Shown here: piece by piece, positions 38,145 through 50,100 of the stretch
How positions within the stretch are numbered: the stretch's first letter is position 1
Layout of the letters: every line of letters starts with the position of its first letter
DNA from: Ampullaceana balthica
Taxonomy: Eukaryota; Mollusca; Gastropoda; Lymnaeidae
Length of the DNA: 64,000 nucleotides
Assembly (NCBI GenBank): GCA_944989445.1
Contig: CALYLW010000208.1
Location: forward strand, 1,282,975-1,346,974
Direction of reading: 5' to 3'
Translations under genes and position numbers: made by a program
Notes under the pieces: generated by a model
What the model was told of the DNA's origin: nothing
Database searches by the model: none
The model's input: only the letters and a program-made list of their open reading frames with translations

Positions 38145-41100
38145 TGAGAGAGACAGAGAGTGAGAGAGAGAGAGAGAGTGTCTGAGAGAGACAGAGAGTG
38201 AGAGAGAGATAGATGACCTTGACATTGAATGACGTACTTAAATCCGGACAAGTTTTCTACGGTGTCCTTAGCTGCTTTACTTTCCAGGAATCTCGTCTGC
38301 GACACATTGACTGACTTCAAAGATATCTCGGACGGTGTGACAGTGACCATCGGATAGTTCTTTTGGTAAAGCCAGGTCTTTAAAAAGTCCACTGGGATTC
38401 GGCGACCATTGTCACGTTTAGCCTACAGTTAAGTAAAATCAAAAGTTGTCTTTGTGAAAACTTTGTCATTTTCAATATTTAAAATAAAAAATATATAAAA
38501 TATTCATTTATATATTTTTTTAAAAGATGGTTTAAATAATGATGTTATATGAATGAAAGGTATTAATTTAAAGATGCCGATAAGAATGAAAGATGTTATT
38601 TGATTGATGCCTTTATAGGAATGATGTCGTTATAAGAATGAAGTATGTTATTTCAATAAATTAGTTTTAATTATGAAAGATGTTATAATTATGAAAGATG
38701 TTATCATTATGAAAGATGTTATAATTATGAAAGATGTTATAATTATGAAAGATGTTATAATTATGAAAGATGTTATCATTATGAAAGATGTTATAATTAT
38801 GAAAGATGTTATAATTATGAAAGATGTTATAATTATGAAATATGTTATAATTATGAAAGATGTTATAATTATGAAAGATGTTATAATTATGAAAGATGTT
38901 ATAATTATGAAAGATGTTATAAGTATGAAAGATGTTATAAATGAAAGATGTTGTAATTATGAAAGATGTTATAATTATGAAAGATGTTATAATTATGTAA
39001 GATGTTATAATTATGAAAGATGTTATAATTATGAAAGATGTTATAATTATGAAAGATGTTATTTGACTGATGCCGAGTTGAACAGTAACGCATGACGTGA
39101 TAAGGAATACTGATTTGTCTAAAATGATAAGTCAAACCAAACGGTCTAACCTGATCAGATAAACCTCTTAGTCTAAACATGATAAGATTAACGGATTATG
39201 TGACATAATAAGGTGAGCCCAATAGTTTAACAACAGAAGGTAAAACGTTTTGTCTCAATTATAATGACGCCAATTTGGTTTACTATTCTAAAGCAAACTT
39301 TGCTGCCTAAAATGATAAGAACATCAATGTGTCTACCAAGAGAGGATTATCCGTATTGGCTATCATAAGATGGGTTACCGAAACTTTTTTTTAGGAAAAA
39401 AGAGTCAGAATAATGTTTAAGGGTAAACGGTGAAAACTTGTGAAGATGCTTATGAATTTTTTTTCAAAATTTAAAACTTTAATTCTATTTTAAATCTTTA
39501 AAAAAACAAAGGCATTTCTATATAAATTATGAAATTTCATCTTTAATTTTAACTTTAAGTAATGCATTTTTATAACGCAAAGGGTATCTATAATTATTTT
39601 TAAGATTAATTTTTTTCTTCAAATGCCTTAAAAAGAACATTAAAAACTTATCAATCTTAAAATATTTTCTTTCATAGATATACGAGGTATTGATTCAAAA
39701 TCTAAACCTAACACTTAAAATCATTGAGTATATGCAGAAAGTTTTAGTTAGAATGCCGTTGGAAATAACTTCCTTACTTACTAGTTAAAAATTTTACATT
39801 AAAGAAATAAATAAGTAATAATATGCGTGAACCTCCGCTTAGTTTCTTTATTATACATAAAAAATGCCTCCTATCAGTTATAGTTTGTTTTACTTGATCA
39901 AGCGATTTTTTAAAAAAAGAGAAGAATGTTACTTGTTTTATTATCCCAGTGATTTGGAAATGTTAACAGATTTCAGCTAGAAGCATTTTACAGACTTCTA
40001 ATTCTAGAGGTCTGATAAGCGAGTGTCGAAACAGACAGAAGATGAATGCGAGATGTACTATTGAATCGGTGCATTCTATTTATTTTAATGTGACCACGTT
40101 TTTATCAAATAAGCCTGCGTTGCTGGGCAATGCCGATACATGGAGAACTTTTAAGCTGGTCTAAATCTATGTATATATATCTATCTATATATATAATTCT
40201 CTTCATGGGACCATGCGAGGCAAGAAGCTGCAAGTATGTGCAACCGAGCATGATGAATGACCCTTGCTCGGGTCAACTAAACACTGTTGGCAAGCGTGGT
40301 GGGATGAAATGAAAAACAAAGGAGGGGGTGGGAGTGGGTGGCAACAAGGCACTTGCGTTTACTTGCATTATTCTTTCACAGTAAATGTGAGATTCGTAGT
40401 GTACTGGTTATCACGTTCGCCTCATACGTCGATGGTCCTGGGTTCAAGCCCCAGCGAAAACATTGTTTTTTTTTAATTTTTAAAAATGGCTGTTCTTTTA
40501 CTCCTTTATTGCAAACTCTAGCTGAACCCGCGGCGTAGCATACGCCGCCAATGATTTAGTTACGAGTGAAGACTTCCTGAAAGACACAGTTGTCAAAATG
40601 GGATGGGTTTGGGCAAATGACTGTGATTGAATGAAAAGAAGGAACTCTGGAGAGACCCGCGGCATAGCATACACCGCAGACTTGCTCATAATAGACAGTG
40701 CAAAGAACGGACCGGGGGGGGGTGAGTGTACAGACACAAAAAGCAGCACAAAGTAAGTAAAAAATAGCGAGAAAACGTGAAGACATGCACACTGAGGTTA
40801 ATGCTACCCTCCCATTTAATACTACCATCCCTTAAACATAAACTGTGATTCGACGACCCTGGCGAGGGTTAGTCATGTTTAGGGTAGTTAATTGCATGTT
40901 GTTTTTTTGTTTTTGTTTTATTTAAAAAAAACAATTATCGATTATGTAACTCTGATTTTAAACCAATTATCGTTTTATAGCTGACTTCATAGAAGTTAGG
41001 GGTGTACCGAATTTCGCCTGCAAACGTCTCAAAACTAACAATGAGTTGGCAGTCCCCCCCCCCAAACCGACGTTCACTCGCATAGTTTTGATTTCTTCGT

Positions 41101-44100
41101 GCAGTAGTTTGTGTCCGTTATTTCTCCACTTTCTTTGCACTCTCCATGAGCAAGTCTGCGGCGTATGCTACGCCGCGGGGCGTCTAGTATATATATAATT
41201 CTATTCATGGGATCATGCAAGACACCACGACGCCAGTATGTGCAACCGAGCATGACGAATGACCCTCGCTGCGGTCGACCAATGTATCGAGACCAACAAT
41301 GGTCCTTGCGTTTCACTTGCATTGTTCCTTCACAGAAAACGCGAGATTGGTAATGTACTGGTTATCAAGTCTGCCTCATACGGGGTGGTCCTGGGTTCAA
41401 GCCCAGCGAAAGCATTGTTGTTTTTTTTAATTTTTAAAAATGTCTGTTTGTGACCGTTCTTTTACCCCTTTATTGCCAACACTAGCTGACCCACGATGAG
41501 CATACGCAGTTAATGATTTAGAGACATGTGAAGACTTCCTGAAAGACACAGTTGTCAAAATGGAGTGGGTTTGGGCAAACGAATGTGAGTGAATGAAAAG
41601 AAGGAACTCTGGAGAGACCCGCGGCGTAGCATACACCGCAGACTTGTTCATCATAGACAGTGCAAAGAACGGTTGGGGGGTGTGAGTACAGACACAAAAA
41701 GGAGCACTAAGAAAATAAAAAATAGCGAGAAAACGTGAAGGCATGCACACTGAGGTTAATGCTACCCTCCCATTTAATACTACCATACCTTAAACACAAA
41801 CTGTGATTGGCCGACCCTTGCGAGGGTTAGTCATATTTAGGGTTGTTAATTGCGAGTTGTTGTTTTCTTGTGGAAAACCGATTATCGATTATGTAACTCC
41901 GATTTTAAATCGATTATCGTTTTATAGCTGACTTGATAGAAGTTAGGGTGTACCGAATTTCGCCTGCAAATGTCTCGAAACAAACAATGAGTGGGCAGTC
42001 CCCCCCCCCAACCGACATTCACTCGCGTTGTTTTAATTTCTTCGTGCTGTAGTTTGTGTGCGTTTTTTCTCCACTTTCTTTGCACTCTCCATGAGCAAGT
42101 CTGCGGCGTATGCTACGCCGCGGGTCGTATCTAGTTATTATTATTAGTAGTAGATCTGTAGTTCTACTCCTACACAATATTATAGTTCAGTTTAAAATAT
42201 AATGTTTGAATGTATTAGCCATTTCGTATTCGAGGAATCTTGCTTGGGGGCTGTCCATAAATGACGTCACGCGATTTTTGCCGATTTTTGACCCCTTCCC
42301 CCTCCCTCGTCACGCAATCGTCACAAAAACGTAGACTCCTCTAAAAATACGTCCCAAATCTTTGACCCCCCCCCCAACCCCCCCCCACACACAAAAAAAA
42401 ACACTTTATTTTCTTTTTGAAAATAAGTATATGTCAAATCACTTTTATTTGTCATTTAAGTATTTATTATTTATTTAGTGAAGATCTACATTGTAATATC
42501 GTAACCCGCGTGAAGCATTTTTTAAAAAACGTTTAACCGGCCTTCAGAAAGCGAACTGTATTAACATCCTTAGATTATATTTTATTTTAATGCATACAAA
42601 TTAAACATTTACTATTAATAATCACGGTTAACGTCTTTGTTTAGAAAAAAAATTATTTAAAAATAACATTTTTATAATGTATTTTTAAAAAATCCCTCAA
42701 TTGACTGACAGGCATCCCGTAAGAAAGAGGTCGGCGAACAGAGATAAATAACCTCACCTGGGGTCAAAAGGGAATTCTTGGGGGTAATGCAGACTCATTA
42801 GGGACATATAACATCCACTACAATCCACTACATATATTAAAATACGTCATGTGTACGTGTACGCTTGGAACATATGCCCAATATTGAACCGGTTCCTTCA
42901 AGAAAATGCATTTTTTTAAAATTTGACAACTATGTAGATTTCTTACCTACGTACTATACGAAGACACCTAAATCTACCATACTTTCATTTATATTGACAC
43001 GAATGACAATAATCTTAATCCACATGACTTGTCTGTATCACGTATCCTTTCAGTGATATTTAAAATCAATGCCTTAAAAACTGAGCTTAGAAGAAAAGTT
43101 GTTTTGTGCTCCTCTCAAATTGCGATGTCAAGAATTTGATGCATTCAATAAAGTTAATGAATACTTGACTAATTTTAAATGGGCTCATTTACCATTATAT
43201 CTAGAACAGTGCTTCTCAAACTTTTTAGTATGGTGGACCGGCAGAAAATTTTTGCCATTGCACCAGAGACCGGTGCACTATTTTCCCTGCACTGACAATT
43301 TTTTGTCCCTTTTTGAGAACATCTGCGGACCGGCAGCGGATGGCCCACGGACCGGCACCGGTCCGCGGACCAACACTTTGAGAAGCACTGATCTAGAAGA
43401 CTAGAATGGCCAGGGGCGTTTGACCAAAAACCAATCGAACAATTATATCAAACTTAAAACGTTTTTAATTCTATCAAATAGATTCCCTCCCCCCACTCCC
43501 CTTTTAAAGAAAAAGGATATTCCGTCTCGTTTTGACTTAAAATATCTACACATAATCCTATTCAGATCAATTTTTAGACACTTGTCATGCTTGTAAAACT
43601 CACCAGTAGCATTTTTGGGGGGGGGTGGCTAACGACGCTCCCCCAAATCCCCGAGTCATGTGAGCAGGACCAAGAGTCTGGGGGTTGGGGGGGGGGTAAC
43701 GCACGCATAAACTTGTATATTTTGGGGTAACGGGCAAAAAAGTTCGACTCCTGCCATGAGAGAACCAAACGGAGCTGCGGTTACTTCACAAATGCTTTGA
43801 TGTCAACATCAAATGACGCACTGTAACAATTTCATATGTTATCTTGTGGATTCTCAAACTTAGGATTATAATTAGATTTAATTTTCGTGTCTTGATAGCT
43901 TACGCCAACCAGCGTCTGATGGCCTACCGACCGGCACATTGAGAAGCACTAATTTAAAATAAAAAAAAGCAAAAAAAAAGTCATTAAATAAATTGTAAGC
44001 GACCAAATATTTTAGTGGAAGTTTTATTTAAAGTTACCCTTTTGATGTGACGTCACATTTCTTCAACCCCCCTCCCTCCCCCTCGTCACGCAGCGTCACA

Positions 44101-47100
44101 AAACTGTGACCCCCTACCTAGGTGCGTGACGTCATTTATGGACGGCTCCTTGCCTAAATATGCCGCATACTCTTTTAAGGACATGTCGAATCAAATGCCT
44201 GTGTTCCGGCTCATCATTTTAAGGCATTCAACGTAGGGAACATTTCTATTAGTAACAAAGATACTCTCTACTGACATTGACAAGTTAAAATCAATAGTAT
44301 GACATACAATTTTTCGAACTATTAATAGTACTTTTTAAACAAAATTATTTTACAATTAAAAAACAATGTATTCTTAACTACTTCACTGGTCTTTACCTTT
44401 TTACCTTCAACCAATTATCACCTAAGATTTTAGATCGATATTATTCCCAATTAAAATTATAAAAAGTCTATCAAAATTCTGTTTGAAAAAACTTCTGTTT
44501 GACCTTTTTTCAGATCGACCAAATTTCAGTTCGTCAATATTTACTTTCGACCCGACTTGCATTGCGTTTGTCAATCTTCGCGTTACCATTTTTTCCGAAT
44601 AGTTCTCTGATACGGATAATGTAAATCGCGTTTTCCAACATGATGTAAAAGGCGGTATGTGTATAGCGTAGCAGGTTAGATTTTATACTACATAGTCTAA
44701 CTCATAGTCTAACTCATAGTCTAAGTCATAGTCTAACTCATAGTCTAACTCATAGTCTAAGTCATAGTCTAACTCATAGTCTAACTCATAGTCTAACTCA
44801 TAGTCTAACTCATAGTCTAACTCATAGTCTAACTCATAGTCTAACTCATAGTCTAACTCATAGTTCCACAAGAAAAGTATTTCAATAGTATCAACTCTTA
44901 AGACTTACCTGTTGCTCCATTGTTCTAATTATATTCTCGTGTGAAACAACACCAAATCTATGAATTCTAATGTAAGCCTGAAAATACACATATTACTTGA
45001 TAGTTGAATGTGATCTCATCACTACTGTAAAATAACATGTATTCTTCCGCGTTCCTTAACTGAGCAGAAATCATTACGCCCACAACTTTCTAAGTTGTTC
45101 TTTTCTACAGTATAAATACCGAACTGCTAAAATGACTTTGTAAGATAAAATAATATTATTTTGAATGTGGGACGGAGGAAATGAAATGAGATGAAATTGA
45201 ACCTTTTAAGTATCTGTAAACACAAGAAGATGTTACCCGGTAATACATATATATATATTTAAAAAAAGAATAATACACTCTAAAATTAATTAAAATAATC
45301 TTTCAATTTAAGCAAATAAAAATGACAATTTTCTACTATCTGTAAATGTTTAAATATATTACATTTAGTTTTAGACCTATAATGATAATGAAACTAAAGC
45401 TAATATCCTTAACACATATTTTGCATCATCTTTTTCTGCCTCAGGCGACAAGGAAGTCTTAATAAATTGAAATAAAATGGAGGAAATAGGTAACATAACT
45501 GTAGATGAGATAGGTATACATTCACTCCTAAAAAACTTTAAAATAAACAAAGCTACTGGCCCAGATGATTTGCCTGCAAGGTTATTAAAAGAACTAAGCA
45601 ATGAACTGTCCCCAATCCTTGTAGTTCTCTTTCAAGCCTCTCTAAACCAGGGTAAAGTGCCCCAGGATTGGAAATTAGCTAACGTAACTCCACTCTTTAA
45701 GAAAGGGGATAAATCAGACCCTGGTAATTGCAGGCCTGTATCACTTACTAGGATCACCTGTAAATTACTAGAACACATAATATATAGTAGAATAGTTAAC
45801 CACCTTGACAAATATAATGCCCTATGCCCACATCAACACGGCTTTAGAAAAAACAGATCATGTGAAACACAATTAATAGGTTTAATAGATGAACTATCAA
45901 AAGGCTTAGACAAAAATGATCAAATAGATACAATATTACTAAACTTCTCAAAAGCATTTGACAAAGTTCACCACCTTAGTTTACTTAAAAAACTTAACTA
46001 CTTTGGAATCTCAGGTTCCTTACATCACTGGATCCAAGATCTCCTTTTGGGCAGGGAGAAAACTGTATCTTATCTTATCTTATCTCTTTCAGACGCTCCT
46101 TCTATACAAAAGATTATTGCGTCCTACGCTTATCTATGGTTTGTGTTTAGTCCTGCATTCTTATTAGAGTTTGAAATGGTGATAAAGTGTTGGCTTTCCT
46201 GGTTTCTTCAGGCAACCCATTCCACGCCCGAATTCCGGACGGGAATAACGAAAACTAATGGTGTTATTCTAGTCAGTTTTGTATATTCTCCAGTAATGAA
46301 TCTGGCAGCTCTTTTTTGGATTTGTTCTAGTTTATCAATGTTTTCTTTGGTGGATGGGATAATTAATGGATCTAAATCTGCACCAATAAAGGTTAATTCA
46401 GGAGTTTTACAAGGAACTGTGCTAGGTCCCTTACTCTTTTTAATATATATAAATGATTTACCCAACAACATCTCAACAGGATCAAAAGTTAGGTTATTTG
46501 CTGATGATTGTATAATATATAGAACAATTAAATCAGAACAAGATAGCAAAATTTTACAAAAAGACCTAGATGAATTGATAAAATGGGAAACTAACTGGAG
46601 TATGAGATTCCACGCAGAAAAGTGTCAACTGTTAAGAGTAACAAAGAAAAAGAAACAAATAAATTCAAAATATTACATTCATGGAAAAGAACTAACCCAA
46701 ACTAAAGATGCAAAATACTTAGGAGTCATAATAAATGAGAAATTATCATGGAATCCCCATGTCAATGAAGTTATTAAAAAATCAAACAAAACCTTAGGCT
46801 TTATAAAAAGAAACCTTTACAAATGTAATAAAGATATAAAACTAAAATGCTATCTCACTTTGGTGAGACCTGTACTAGAATATGCATCTTCTGTATGAGA
46901 CCCATCCACCAAAGAAAACATTGATAAACTAGAACAAATCCAAAAAAGAGCTGCCAGATTCATTACTGGAGAATATTCAAAACTGACTAGAATAACACCA
47001 TTAGTTAAATCATTAAACCTTGAAACACTAGAGGATAGAAGAACCAAGAGTAAAGTAGTAATCATACATAAAGCAATTAACTCTAATTTAGAAATACAAC

Positions 47101-50100
47101 ACAAAGATAACTTAATACAACCCTCAGATAGACATAAGGATAAAAACACCTTTCCTATTCCGTATGCAAGAACAAACTCAAACAAATTTTCGTTCTTCCC
47201 GTCCGGAATTCGGGCGTGGAATGGGTTGCCCTGAAGAAACCAGGAAAGCAACACTTAATCAACATTTAAAACTCTAATAAGAATGCAGGACTAAACACAA
47301 ACCATAGATAAGCGTAGGACGCAATAATCTTCTGTATAGAAGGAGCGTCTGAAATAGATAAGATAAGATAAGATAGACCACTCATATGGATATGTATGTA
47401 TGTATACATACACAGACATATTTATAGTCATCAACAGTCCCATAACCGTTGCGGTCGTTGGGGGAGCGCATAGACACAGAAACCGATCTCCACTTTCTTG
47501 AGCGGCGGCCAGTAATTCACTCAACTTCAGCCCTGTCCAGTTTTTTATGTTGTCAAGCCAACTTTTCCGCTATTGATCTATTCGCTGGCGTCTTCTACCG
47601 AGTCTTGGGTGATGATTTTTGTCAGGCTATCATGTCGCAGCACATGACCGAAACATGCCTGCATGCGTCTCTTAATTGTCGCTATAGTGGTTTCTTCACG
47701 GCCCACAATTGAGGATATTCTGTCTCAAACATACTCATTGTTCTTGTGTTCTAGATAAAAGATCTATGCGATTTTTCTCATACATTTGTGTTCAAATGCA
47801 TGCTGCTAGCTTTCAGTGGATGCCAGTAGTGTCCAGGTCTCACATCCATACAGGACAATGGTTTTAACAATAGCTCTGTATAACCGCAACTTTTTAGGAA
47901 TGCAAATGTTTTTGTTGGTTTGATATTTGATAAATTTCGTCGTTGCTGCCATTGTCGACTCAATTCTAACTCAAATTTAAAATGACCGATACCATCGCTG
48001 TATATATTGGCTCCTAAATATCTGAAGTTCTCTACCTCTATCAGCTTTTGGTTGGTTCATTATGATATTCTCCATAATGGAAAGTGAGGAGTTATCCAAA
48101 AACTAATAAATATCTAGCTGAGCTGAATTCCATTCCATATGCACCTGATCTGTCAGCAAGTTTGTCAGTGAGCTCCTGTAGTTCTTTACTGTTCCCAGCC
48201 AAGAGATAAATATCGTCAACAAATCTTAAGTTGCATAAGGGTCTTCCACCAATAGAAATGGATGTGTTGTGGTCACTGAGTGCTTCTTGCATGGGTTTTT
48301 CTTGGAAGATGTTCACCATGAAAGGGGAGAGAATGCGGCCCTGACATACTTTAATTGACATCATGAAGAATTCCCCTACACGGCCTTTAAGTAGTATTGT
48401 ACTGCTCGTCTGATTGTAGAGCTCTTCAATCACTTTTACCAACTCTTCTTCAACGCTTCAACGTATCATAACATGCCAGAATGCCTCATGCCATACTCAA
48501 AGGCTTTATATAATAATAATAATAATTTATTGATACATTTATCTATTTATAATTATCTATCATACTCTATGTTACAAACCAAAGACAGTTATTAAAAATT
48601 ATTTTAAAAAATTCGTTTATTTTAAACTATATTACAACTTTCAACATGTAGTTGAATTTTGTTTTTGAATGGTAAAATTGTCATTTAAAATACATTATTC
48701 AAAGTTTATAATGAGACTATCAGAACCGTCGTGCTTTGCAACGATCTCAGTAAAAAGTAATACATATATAAATAAAAAAGAAATTACTTTAAGGGTCACC
48801 GGGTCCATCAGTTTAACATATGACGTTCGAAAATCTGTTCATTTACATTACAAATATGTAAATATATTATCTATATTCCCTCAATATCGTGTAAAATAGA
48901 ATGGGGGAATACAATATACTAAAAGTTTAGTAAAAACACATTTAGGGCCCCCAGCCCCGAGGAAATGGACATTAGGACTTCAGTGCCCTATAGTATTTTA
49001 ATATAGGATCTTAAGTTTTTATATACCAAGGTTGGTCAGAATCCAGTTGCTTTCTCATTATCTAACAATTAAACTAATTTTTATTTAGCTTATGTATAAG
49101 AAAAATACTTTAAGGGCCCACTGGGCCCATTCGGTTCAAGATATACATTTTGAAAACCTGTTCATTTAAATTCAGTTTCATCATGGATATATTTCGCAAA
49201 ATCGTTAAAAACTGAGTGGGAAATAATATCCAAGAGTATACCAAACAAAAAGACATATGGGGCCACCGGCCCATTTGATGTAAGATGTAAATTTCAAAAT
49301 ACTGTTCATTTTAGTAAAGTTTCATCATGGATATATTTCTCAAGAAAGTTTAAAATAGAATGGCAAATAATATCTAAAACATATACGACAAAAAAGAAAT
49401 TTGGGGCCCCCAGCCCTGAACAATAGGACATTAGAAGTGCAGTGCCCTTTGTTATTTTAATAGGTAATAACAAGGTTTTCTATACAAAGTTTGGTTAAGA
49501 TCTATTCATTTACTCAGTAGCTAACGCATAAACTAATTTTTATATAGCTCATATAAGTAAAAAAAATATATTAAGGGCCCTAGGGCCCATTTAGTGCAAG
49601 ATGTCAAGTTCAAAACACCGGTGTATTTCAATCAATTTCATAGTTGATATATTTATCTATATTTCTCAAGATCTTTAATAATTGAATGGAGAATAAAATA
49701 TTAAACGTTTGTGAAATCAGACTATCTGGGCCCCCAGCCACGATGAAAAGGACATTAGGAAATTAGTGCCCTATAGTATTTCAATATTTGCTACCAAGTT
49801 GTTATATACAAAGTTTGGTTAAGATCCATAAATTTACTAAATAGCTAACGCTTAAAGTAATTTTTATATAGCTCATATAAGAAGAAAATCGGATTATGGG
49901 CCCCCTGCACCCCATGAGCGTTACATTTTGCAAAAAATGTTGCCAGTGACCATCCCAGGAGCGTACTCAAAAGTCTCCTAAAGTTTCATGGCGATCGGAT
50001 GAATGGTATAGTCAGCTATAAAGGACATGCATACATACATACACACATACATATTTTCATTTTTATATATATATAGATATAGATATAAGGAAAAAATACA

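Larger units (their letters stand above)
45370..47375 (+). mobile_element. 5'-truncated non-LTR retrotransposon (LINE), CR1/Jockey-type
   Basis: The RT frame starts near 45380 (NETKANILNTYFASSFSASG) and includes NKATGPDDLPARLLKEL, LANVTPLFKKGDKSDPGNCR, HGFRKNRSCETQLI, SAPIKVNSGVLQGTVLGPLL and the catalytic LFADDCIIY. The ORF ends at a TGA (46896-46898) replacing a Trp codon. Homology continues to WNGLP near 47222. The 3' end is TAGGACGCAATAATCTTCTG … GAAGGAGCGTCTGAAATA and a (GATAA)n tail. The endonuclease domain is absent by 5' truncation. An antisense fragment of the same family is inserted at 46065-46365. Clade assignment is tentative. Confidence 0.85.

Noticed and set aside
40389..41414. 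Functional tRNA genes
   Set aside because: Boxes A and B are good, but the acceptor stem is imperfect and the anticodon does not match the tRNA-Val body. Both copies lie in Helitrons.
40556..41786. Two homologous minus-strand ORFs (MVVLNGRVALTSVCM…)
   Set aside because: They share sequence only because the two Helitron copies are duplicates; no conserved domain, and they differ in length through frameshifts.
48669..48899. Short ORF reading MVKLSFKIHYSKFIM
   Set aside because: Overlaps the first partial subunit of the GGGCCC higher-order repeat and is not maintained in the later subunits.
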